NCBI RefSeq assembly: GCF_000507185.2
Contig: NZ_AYTM02000002.1
Coordinates: 1,387,501 to 1,451,500, forward strand
DNA: 64,000 nucleotides
DNA from: Pseudomonas syringae KCTC 12500
Lineage (GTDB): Bacteria; Pseudomonadota; Gammaproteobacteria; Pseudomonadales; Pseudomonadaceae
Direction: 5' to 3'
Part shown: piece after piece, positions 57,401 to 64,000 of the stretch
Layout: every line of letters begins with the position of its first letter
Numbering within the stretch: position 1 is the first letter of the stretch
Notes under the pieces: model-generated
The model's database searches: none
What the model was told of the DNA's origin: nothing
Seen by the model: the letters and a program-made list of their open reading frames with translations, nothing else
Translations under genes and position numbers: made by a program

Positions 57401-57568
57401 CAGCATGGCTTCACGAAACGTTGAATGCGTCAGGAATAGATGGCTCGCCATCTGATAGTAATGACACCCCTGCCCGCCGAACATAAATACCCTGTGCAGG
57501 GGATAGACCATCCCCTGGTTCAGCGGCGAGGCGGTGTCTCTGGCGAGCGCATCGGTCCTGACATTCAT
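54401..57568 (-). CDS. Free-standing acyl hydrolase-malonyl acyltransferase-degenerate ER protein (trans-AT PKS)
   Basis: 1055 residues in three parts. Domain 1 (about 25-340) is AT-like with GTSLGE (nucleophile Ser120; the usual His before Ser is Thr) and Gln145 where ATs keep the malonyl-binding Arg, the signature of proofreading acyl hydrolases (PedC type). Domain 2 (about 390-685) has GHSLGEY (Ser476), Arg501 in KHRGELM and PFHSRYM (His580), a normal malonyl-CoA transferase that would load all the ACPs. Domain 3 (about 711-1055) resembles PfaD-type enoylreductases in outline but lacks the EADSGGHTD flavin motif (ILNNEEHDLEAL instead), so it is probably inactive. It starts 4 bp after the synthase stop and is translationally coupled. 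Confidence 0.85.
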   Translation of the reverse strand: MNVRTDALARDTASPLNQGMVYPLHRVFMFGGQGCHYYQMASHLFLTHSTFREAMLRLDLIGQRILGKSVIAEIYRKDKSRSDDFSSITFTHPSIVMVQLALVSTLAAEGITADSVIGTSLGEFIAACVAGAISDTDLLAAICDQALLIEQFAGQGKLPKGGMLSALITPDERDALLAEFPEVAVAGVHHSRHVTFSGDTWVIDALEKSCQQRAFLYQRIAVDYAFHSPAIRPLKAASLASIKKYTTGAFTLPFYSCATVARCRVIDAEHFWGIVESPINFADTIDLIEASATGATPVYVDLSPSGSLHGFVKQHLGAFRAKQVPVSLTLMSLMSNDTTQYQAGVLTLKRLAKAYSESAIAQPGPQDTTLVNHSMEKTRTSVVGNNPAKNTALVFPGQASQRVGMGRELFERFRRQTEIASDILGYSIEQLCLEDPQKQLNKTQYTQPALYTVCALQYLAYREDNEVVIEFLAGHSLGEYAALFAADVFDFETGLRIVKHRGELMSSANAGSMAVILNYKAQDLQQLLNDNGITSIDIANINSPDQLVIAGPHQALEAFEGIINSLAGTYIPIPVGAPFHSRYMQPIAQDFERFLEPFTFRPMNKTVISNVTGLPHQNEMLKNQLVKQLYSPVQWLDSVRYLMGLEVDEYVEIGPGDVLTKLTTKIRNKCAPLVLGEKVIRQVPGSTESLESKVARQPAKDGLFKAFKSRWSRGDEFCSHFGLAYPHVLTLSEDNLDYSFIERAQACGHLAFQAVPWTAEAIDSGSLDSILSRLGAKRSNDSGCVGVAITHSENDKVLFSKVLAHQLNAVALTGVYGMTTELVYYRVISAYQGRFSSTPQKNKLFIRVDDPRCVQGFYQKLPQGVLERLHLQGRIDAAQFEFAKNIAACDAIILNNEEHDLEALMGINRLRVEHPELDIKIGIEGALSAPNDFTQGTLSQIDFFVSSELNVLIGDSFLPGLIRQTLFSASDAFIVDLPDPKTIHFGGRAKTYITNDPAIRQRAGNAHGWLSDDQRPTLCRLLPSNYLAISEWLKVQFVNKQPSLAELSSALLNGV

Positions 57569-57572
57569 TGCA

Positions 57573-60500
57573 TCAGCCCTCCACGTCGGTTTCTAACACT
57601 TCTTCAATCTGGTCGCCGTGCTCAGCCACCAGGTACTGTGCCAACGACTGAATGGTGTCGTGCTCGAAAAACACCACCACAGAGATCGCCAGCCCCAGAC
57701 GGCTGTTGATCAACTCACACAACCCAACAATGCTGATCGACTCGTAGCCGTTCTCAGTAAACGTTGCTACAGGACTAAACGAAGCTGACTCCTTGTCCAG
57801 CAACTCCGAGGAGATTGAAACCAACCAGGAAACCGTTGCCTGCAACTCGTCACTGGCGCCATCAAACGAATAGGCTGGCTGTTTTTGCGCGACCGCTGCC
57901 AGTGGCGCAGGCGATGCAACGGGAGGTTCCACGGTTACCTGCGGTTGAATGACTGGCGTGTTGTCAGCGAGAGTTGCGGCCTTCCAGATGAACGCGAATT
58001 GCTCATCCGAATGGTTTTTGTCCAGGGCGTGAATAAATGCAGTGGCAATGTCATTGGCCGCGTTGCCCTCCACTTCCAGCGCTACGGTCTTGCCTTCGCG
58101 GTAACCACTACCCTGCAACGCCGCGCGATAACGAGCAAAGGTTTTTGCCAGGGTGTTGAGCTGTTTACTGTCGTGTTCCTCGACGGTCATGACGATGGAG
58201 AACGATTGCAGCTGGGAGTCAAATGAATAGGTCGCCTCATCTAGGTTAATCAGTGCCGCGAGATGACGAATAAGCGCCTTGTCTTTCAACGGTTCCTTAT
58301 GCTGCTGAACCTTGTCATCGGCCGGAACAATGTAATGCACACCCTGGACATCGCCCAGTTGGTCTTTTATCAGCAACAGTGCATTGAACACGGACTTTCT
58401 ATCATCAAGTTCAGCCGCGTAGTAGCCGACTTTGGTATTGTCCAGGCTGTTCTGAAGTAACCCGATTTGCTCATCGATGTCTGGCGCTGAAAGCGCGTCA
58501 CCCAGGATTGCGATATGGCATCCGCTGGTTTCATCATCAATCGCACGAATCACACTTTGGCCCACCTCATTCAAGCCGTTTGCCAGGACATAGACACCGT
58601 TGTCATTGAGTAACGAGCCTGATTCCGGCTGGCTGACTTTCTGCACGCTGCCGGCATAGATACTGTCGTGGGCACACAGGTATTCAGCGATGTGAGTCTG
58701 TGTGTCTGCTGCACGGTTGATCAGCGTCGAAATGTTGGCAAACGAGCACAAGGCTTCACAGTAAATAATCGTCAGTTTGACATTGGCAGCACCCAGCACG
58801 TGCTGTTCCAACGCCCCGGTCAATGCTGCATAGAGTTGATACTGGCGATCGAACGGCATGATGATTTGCAGGTGCAAAGGCTGAGTGCTGTCCGCCAGCC
58901 AGGCTTTGACCTTCTTCGCCAGTTGGCGTGAGACGGACTTGGCCAGATCAGCGAAAGACTGGGCAAAGCCGTTCGGCAGGACTTGCTGCCATTCTGAAGA
59001 GCCGGCATCGAGGCCGCAGGTCTCCAGATCTCGCTGGAAGTAATCCAGGGTGTCCAGGCCAACGACACAGATTTTCGTATCGGCCTGCGCCAGTTTCGGA
59101 TGTGGGCTCACGTCCACCTTGTTCCAGCGATGAATAAACAACGACTTCGGTTCGGCGGTGACTTTTTCGACCGCCACCGGTGCCGTAATGACCGGCTCGC
59201 CAACCACCGGCTCAACGGTTTTCTGAACAATCTTCCCTGCGACTTTTTCAACGACCGGTTCAACCATAGCGGCTACGGTTTTCACCCGCTGCTGCACAGG
59301 GGCTGCCTCGACTTTTTGAGACACGCCGGCCGTGTGGTTGCCCATCGGCAACCAATGACGGTTTTGTGAGAACGGGTAGGTCGGCAGGCTGATACGTTGC
59401 CCTCTTTTCCCCAGCAGGCCGCCCCAGTTAATCACCACCCCTTTGGCCCAGAGCGCGACGATGTTCTGGTATTTACCTTGCTTCAGCCATTCAGAAAGAA
59501 TCAGCTCAAGGGAGTTATCCTCGTACAACAGCTTCGCTGTGGCGTCCATCTCGCCGGCATAGCAGACATGCAGCGGGGATTTGCTTTTTTTATCATTCAG
59601 GAATGCATCGAGGTTGTCTTCAAGGTGCTCGATGGAGTCCGCCAGGAAGCTCAGGCGGTACGGCATTTGAGTGCGGCCGGTTTGCAGCGTATAGGCAATG
59701 TTGCCCAACCAGTATCGTGGCTGGTTGTTCAGGGAGGTGTTGTGCTGAGCGTTGTAGTGGATGTAGCCCAGCAACTGCGCAGCTCTCTGGTGTAGCGCCT
59801 CCTTTGATTTTGCGGACAACACGATCAGTTCCGGGTAATCCATCGTGTAATTGACCTGATTCGACACTTCCTCGTGCTCTTCGATGATGAAGTGCGCATT
59901 CGCACCGCCCGCGCCAAAGGACGACAGGCCGGCAATCCGCTTTTTGACCTCTTTATTCGGCAGACGCCAATGGGACAGCAACTGGGGGATCGAGAAGGAG
60001 GTTTTTTCGATCTGCAGGTTTTTATTAATTTTCTTCGAGTGGAGCGAAGGGACGATTTGCTGGTATTTCAGTTGCAGCAGAATCTTGGTCAAACCGGCCA
60101 TGCCTGCGGCACTTTCGCAATGACCGATATTCGATTTCACCGAGCCTACCGAGCAGAACTTACCTTGTTGTGCCGAGTCTTGATCGATGGAAAACGCCTG
60201 CCTCAGCCCATGAATTTCGATGGCGTCGCCCAGATTGGTGCCCGTACCGTGCGCTTCAATGTACGAAATGTCCGCAGAACGAATGCCGGCCTGTTGGACC
60301 ACTTTTGAGATCAGCTTGCTGTGAGCTTTCGGGCTTGGAACGGTATACCCATTGGTCTTGCCTGCGTGAACGATCAGCGACCCGGTAATCACCCCATAGA
60401 TGTGGTCGCCATCGCGCAGCGCATCCTCGTAGCGTTTCAACAAGACCGCACCAACACCTTCTCCCGGTACATAGCCGTCTGCACTCTCGGAAAAGCTCGC

Positions 60501-63500
60501 ACATTTACCGGTCTGCGAAAGGTCGCCGCCCTGTTTCAGCACACCATATTTGTTGGGATGCAAGGTCAGATTGACCCCGCCGGCAATCGCGTAATCAATC
60601 TCCCCAAGCTTCAACGCAGAGCATGCCAGGTGCACGGCGGACAGCGATGACGAACACATGCTGTCTATGGCGACGCTAGGGCCTTCCAGGTTCAGGATGT
60701 AGGAAACACGGTTGGCAATGGAGGCAAAGCTGTTGGAGATGGCCTGCCCTTCGTACAGACCTTTAGCCGTTTCGCTGTGCAACTGATACTCCTGGTACAT
60801 CGCGCCGACATAGACACCGGTGGTCATGTCACTTTCGGCCAGGGACTCTTTGGTGTAGCCCGCATCTTCCAGCACCGAGAAGGCACATTCGAGGAATTTG
60901 CGCTCCTGAGGATCTGTCAGCAGCGCATCGGTTTCACTGAAGTCGAAGAACTCCGCGTCGAACTCGTCAAAGCCGTCAATAAAGCCGCCCTTGAAATTTT
61001 CCGGATTTTCGACCCGATTAAAGCCGGTTTGCTCCCACCTTGCCTTGGGCACTGAGGTCACCAGGTCACGACCTTGCGACAGGTTTTCCCAGAACTCGTC
61101 CAGGGTCCGCGAGCCAGGGTAAGTACCATTCAGCCCGATGATCGCGATATCGCCGGAACGACGGGGTTCAGGGTAGGTTTCCTGGAAATCAAACACCTGA
61201 GGCAGTGACGCCGACGGGGCGTCAACCTCTTGAAGGGAGAATGCGCCCAGGTCGATCACGTCAAACTCAGTAACCGCAGGTGCGCTGGCAGGGGCCTGGG
61301 TGTGAGAAGCAACGGCAACCGGGGCAGCACTAGGTGGTTGTGCATCGCTGAAATCAATACCCAGCAACGCCGCCAAGGCCTGTTTATCTTGCTCGATAAA
61401 GTAATCGATGATGCCTTCGACGCTATCAATATCAAACAGCAGGGAACTGCTGACCTGCTCGAAATGCTCACGCAGTTTATTGGTGAGGGTGACGACCAGG
61501 ATAGAATCGAATCCCAGTTTTTCGAGGGAGAGGTCCAGCGCGATTTCATCGACAGGAAGCTGAACGACGTCGGCGATCAGATCAGTGAAAAACGCCTGGC
61601 TCTTGGCTTTCAACATTGCAACGTTGACAGCCGAAGGGGTATTTGACGGGGTATGCATGGAGGACTCGTTCCCTGATGAATGACTGGATCCGGACTCAAC
61701 GACCTTGGGGGCAAGGGACGCGGCGTGCTTTTGCGCACGCATCAACATCACGAACTGCCCCATGTCGTGGGCCAGCTCGGCGGGGAACTGCGTAGAGCCG
61801 TAACCCACTTGCAGGGCGGTGTTGTGCCACGTGGCAGGCTCCAGAACCGGAGAGCCCGGCACCCTGATGTGATCGTCGTTGTACAACCACCAACCGTCGA
61901 GGAAACCAAACGTGAGGTGGTTGAACAAGGTATTGCGGCTGAGCTCGTTGACGATCAATGAGCCCTGATCTTTCAAAACTTCCCAGACCCGGCGAATCGA
62001 GGCGGCAATGTCACGGGTGGCGTGTAACACGTTGGTGGCAACTGCAATATCGTAGTAATCACGCTGCAGTGGTTGGTCATCAACCGACTTTTCTACGTTG
62101 AAAATCTCGTAGCGCAAGAATGGATTGCCTGGCCCGTATTCCCGCTGGGCATGAAACAGAAACGACTTCGAAAGGTCGGTGTAGCAGTACTCTGCGATGT
62201 TGGCGTGAAACGGCGCCAGGTGCTTGAGTAACACGGCGGTTGTACCGCCGGTGCCAGCGCCCACTTCCAGAATGCGAATTTTCCGCTGAGGGTCAGCGGC
62301 CAGCAGCGTGTTGATTTCGTCAACCACCGTCCTCGAAAGCACCAGGTTGAAGTAGTCAGCAACGCGGTTGTTTTTATAGATACCCTCGACCATGCGCATC
62401 GAAGAGTCAGGGAACATGATGTCGGTGGCCTTTATTTTCCCGGTCAGTATCTCCTTGGTATGGATCAGCAAGGCTTCAACCAGTTTGACTTGAGCGGATT
62501 TATTTTCATCCAGCAGCCATTCAACTTTTGCGGTGTTCCAGGAGAGCCAGGCTGCGCTGGCATCGCTCTCAGGAAACTCTGCCGTTTTGCTGAATTGACC
62601 GGCGTCGTGACGAAGGTAGCCTTGGCGCACAAGGCTCATCAGGGTCTCCGTCAACCAGCGCGAAAAACCTGCGCGAATATCGGTCTTGCGAAGCACGTTT
62701 TCAACGGAAAACTCAGTACCGGAAAACACGCCCAAGGTTTCAAGATCGGCAGCGACGATCCGGCAAAGGTAGCTGTCCATGTCCTCCAGGTAAAAAACGC
62801 CTTCCTCCCTTAGGGCCATATAGTGTTCATTCCGATACACATATTCCATCATACAGCCCTCCACGACATCGTTATTTAACTGAGTTGTTGATTGCACAAA
62901 ACCAAATTCTGTAGTGTTCTGATGAAGTGTCACCTTATCTATCAATGTTATTTTTTCTGGATCGTAGGCAGCGATAAAACTGGCCTGTAAATGATCCCCT
63001 GCAATCAACGCCTCAAAGGCCAACATGCCGATGGTTGGGTTGATTGACGCCATCCCGCTTTTTTCCAGCACCTTTTGATACGACGCATCACTGACAATGC
63101 CGACGGTTCCCCAATACCCCCAGTTCATGGTTTTGACATGGGTAGTTGCGCACTTGGCCCGCAAGTAATGGGCAAAACTGTCTTTAAAGGTGCACCCCGC
63201 AGCGTAATTACTCTGCCCGGCCTGGCGAGCAAAGCTCTGGATCGAGGAATAGAAGGCGATGAAGTCGAGGTCTAGATCGGCAAAGTAATTTTCGATGTTT
63301 CGGCAAATATCCACTTTCGCAGCAAGGGCCGAACTAAAGGTTGTTTCAGACATATTGGCAACCGTCTTGTCCTCCAGGACGATTGCCGAATGAATAATGC
63401 CGTCCAGCCGGCCATATTGACGGAGGATGGTGTGTCGTAATTGCTCCATTTGGTGTGGCTGGGTGGCATCAACCGATACGTACAGGGGAGCACGACCGAG

Positions 63501-64000
63501 TCTCTCCATGGCACGCAATGAATGACGGATTTCATCATTAATGGCTTTTCGACCTGCCCAAATGACTTGGCTATCGTGCCGTTGCAAAAGACTTTCGGTC
63601 CAGGCCTGGCCCAGGCCACCGGCACCACCGATGATCAGATATACCCCGTTGTCACGGTAGATCGGCTTGACCGGCTCACTGCCGTTTTCAACCGGCAACA
63701 CCTCCAGGTGCTCGGCATACCATTGATCGTCGCGGCAGCAATACGTCTGTCCTTTGACTTTTCTTTTTTCAATGCCTTGCGACGAGCGCACCAGCGAGGG
63801 GTTTGAGGTCGCACGCGCCACAAAGGCGTCATCGACATCAAGCAAGCTTATCGTCCAATGGCTGTATTCTTTCGCAGCGGCACCGACAAACCCGTGCAAC
63901 CCGGCGTTGACCGCTGTGTTAGTGCCTTCGTTGTTGACATTGAAGTTATTCTTGGTGACGACCGTGATCGACAACCTGACTTCATCAGCCTTTAATTCCA
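57573..64000 (-). CDS. Trans-AT polyketide synthase, C-terminal 2,140 residues (5' part outside window)
   Basis: The frame is open to the window edge, so the N-terminus is missing. Domains in order (residues counted from 63974): KR (about 109-340; GGAGGLG, Ser243/244, Tyr257), C-methyltransferase (about 565-750; LEVGAGTGGTTA, ATNVLHATRDI), ACP (about 790-865; GFDSI, Ser824), KS (about 940-1365; catalytic Cys1107 in DSMCSSSLSAVH, His in EAHGTGT and NIGHCESAAG), a post-KS adaptor ending YPFSQNRHW, a Val/Pro/Glu linker (1560-1610), a pseudo-KR (about 1620-2005; VYVLANGLNEVG lacks the nucleotide glycines), and a final ACP (about 2040-2120; GYESIS). No AT domain lies in the module, hence trans-AT. 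No thioesterase is at the end. The final module would leave a beta-keto group unreduced if the pseudo-KR is dead. Product unknown. Confidence 0.92.
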   Translation of the reverse strand, partial: ELKADEVRLSITVVTKNNFNVNNEGTNTAVNAGLHGFVGAAAKEYSHWTISLLDVDDAFVARATSNPSLVRSSQGIEKRKVKGQTYCCRDDQWYAEHLEVLPVENGSEPVKPIYRDNGVYLIIGGAGGLGQAWTESLLQRHDSQVIWAGRKAINDEIRHSLRAMERLGRAPLYVSVDATQPHQMEQLRHTILRQYGRLDGIIHSAIVLEDKTVANMSETTFSSALAAKVDICRNIENYFADLDLDFIAFYSSIQSFARQAGQSNYAAGCTFKDSFAHYLRAKCATTHVKTMNWGYWGTVGIVSDASYQKVLEKSGMASINPTIGMLAFEALIAGDHLQASFIAAYDPEKITLIDKVTLHQNTTEFGFVQSTTQLNNDVVEGCMMEYVYRNEHYMALREEGVFYLEDMDSYLCRIVAADLETLGVFSGTEFSVENVLRKTDIRAGFSRWLTETLMSLVRQGYLRHDAGQFSKTAEFPESDASAAWLSWNTAKVEWLLDENKSAQVKLVEALLIHTKEILTGKIKATDIMFPDSSMRMVEGIYKNNRVADYFNLVLSRTVVDEINTLLAADPQRKIRILEVGAGTGGTTAVLLKHLAPFHANIAEYCYTDLSKSFLFHAQREYGPGNPFLRYEIFNVEKSVDDQPLQRDYYDIAVATNVLHATRDIAASIRRVWEVLKDQGSLIVNELSRNTLFNHLTFGFLDGWWLYNDDHIRVPGSPVLEPATWHNTALQVGYGSTQFPAELAHDMGQFVMLMRAQKHAASLAPKVVESGSSHSSGNESSMHTPSNTPSAVNVAMLKAKSQAFFTDLIADVVQLPVDEIALDLSLEKLGFDSILVVTLTNKLREHFEQVSSSLLFDIDSVEGIIDYFIEQDKQALAALLGIDFSDAQPPSAAPVAVASHTQAPASAPAVTEFDVIDLGAFSLQEVDAPSASLPQVFDFQETYPEPRRSGDIAIIGLNGTYPGSRTLDEFWENLSQGRDLVTSVPKARWEQTGFNRVENPENFKGGFIDGFDEFDAEFFDFSETDALLTDPQERKFLECAFSVLEDAGYTKESLAESDMTTGVYVGAMYQEYQLHSETAKGLYEGQAISNSFASIANRVSYILNLEGPSVAIDSMCSSSLSAVHLACSALKLGEIDYAIAGGVNLTLHPNKYGVLKQGGDLSQTGKCASFSESADGYVPGEGVGAVLLKRYEDALRDGDHIYGVITGSLIVHAGKTNGYTVPSPKAHSKLISKVVQQAGIRSADISYIEAHGTGTNLGDAIEIHGLRQAFSIDQDSAQQGKFCSVGSVKSNIGHCESAAGMAGLTKILLQLKYQQIVPSLHSKKINKNLQIEKTSFSIPQLLSHWRLPNKEVKKRIAGLSSFGAGGANAHFIIEEHEEVSNQVNYTMDYPELIVLSAKSKEALHQRAAQLLGYIHYNAQHNTSLNNQPRYWLGNIAYTLQTGRTQMPYRLSFLADSIEHLEDNLDAFLNDKKSKSPLHVCYAGEMDATAKLLYEDNSLELILSEWLKQGKYQNIVALWAKGVVINWGGLLGKRGQRISLPTYPFSQNRHWLPMGNHTAGVSQKVEAAPVQQRVKTVAAMVEPVVEKVAGKIVQKTVEPVVGEPVITAPVAVEKVTAEPKSLFIHRWNKVDVSPHPKLAQADTKICVVGLDTLDYFQRDLETCGLDAGSSEWQQVLPNGFAQSFADLAKSVSRQLAKKVKAWLADSTQPLHLQIIMPFDRQYQLYAALTGALEQHVLGAANVKLTIIYCEALCSFANISTLINRAADTQTHIAEYLCAHDSIYAGSVQKVSQPESGSLLNDNGVYVLANGLNEVGQSVIRAIDDETSGCHIAILGDALSAPDIDEQIGLLQNSLDNTKVGYYAAELDDRKSVFNALLLIKDQLGDVQGVHYIVPADDKVQQHKEPLKDKALIRHLAALINLDEATYSFDSQLQSFSIVMTVEEHDSKQLNTLAKTFARYRAALQGSGYREGKTVALEVEGNAANDIATAFIHALDKNHSDEQFAFIWKAATLADNTPVIQPQVTVEPPVASPAPLAAVAQKQPAYSFDGASDELQATVSWLVSISSELLDKESASFSPVATFTENGYESISIVGLCELINSRLGLAISVVVFFEHDTIQSLAQYLVAEHGDQIEEVLETDVEG

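Noticed and set aside
63170..63210. KR residue after the catalytic Tyr (YAAGC) is Cys where many KRs have Asn
   Set aside because: This YAAGC pattern is, to my memory, common in trans-AT KRs, so it is not evidence of inactivity.
1..64000. tRNA, rRNA genes, CRISPR arrays and insertion sequences
   Set aside because: I saw no tRNA-like cloverleaf, repeat-spacer array or transposase anywhere in the window.

Overview
The window is chromosomal DNA of a fluorescent pseudomonad, most probably of the Pseudomonas syringae complex. The evidence is the Pseudomonas-type core genes (cioAB with a DUF2474 peptide, the radA/mscL/fpr order, rhlE, a PP_4765-type flavoprotein), REP-type repeats, and one gene that looks like the type III effector HopAE1 behind a near-consensus hrp box. 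Most of the window is GC-rich. The PKS block at the right end and the 29.9-31.5 kb gene pair are clearly more AT-rich.

Layout. 1-6.6 kb: the 3' part of a PAS-GGDEF-EAL c-di-GMP enzyme, then a LuxR-type regulator, a secreted SphA/MetA-like protein and an amidase-signature hydrolase, all on the plus strand. 6.7-9.5 kb: the candidate type III effector on the minus strand, with its hrp box. 9.8-20.2 kb: core genes: glyA, a CobW-type GTPase, a YbdD/YjiX peptide and cstA (operon), a PilZ protein, radA, mscL, fpr, a stand-alone LuxR helix-turn-helix protein and rlmG. 20.3-29.7 kb: the cyanide-insensitive quinol oxidase operon (cioA, cioB, DUF2474), a three-subunit molybdenum hydroxylase of the PaoABC type, a purine permease and trmA.

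29.9-32.4 kb: a small accessory patch with a DUF6861-like toxin candidate, its probable immunity gene overlapping it, and a C4-like antisense RNA in front of a BRO-N antirepressor-like gene. 32.6-48.7 kb: ordinary chromosomal genes (MFS pump, YpfJ peptidase, alpha/beta hydrolase, HAD phosphatase/tesB, GNAT, deacetylase, flavoprotein, rhlE, yedA, an Lrp regulator, a DnaQ-like exonuclease/NYN pair, DUF2076, YciC-like, EEP hydrolase, a lysine-rich protein and a small lipoprotein). Three copies of a 150-bp palindromic REP composite lie here.

49.5-64 kb: an accessory region read leftward. It contains a trans-acyltransferase polyketide synthase (KR-cMT-ACP / KS-pseudoKR-ACP, 5' part outside the window), a free-standing acyl hydrolase-malonyl AT-degenerate ER protein, a KAS III-like protein lacking the usual active-site His, and a LysE-type exporter. 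A kinase/ATPase-like gene, a broken TauD-family gene and a carboxyl-methyltransferase-like gene follow. The PKS assembly line ends without a visible thioesterase. The KAS III-like protein is therefore the most interesting candidate for chain release or a tailoring acyl transfer (inference). The product is unknown to me.
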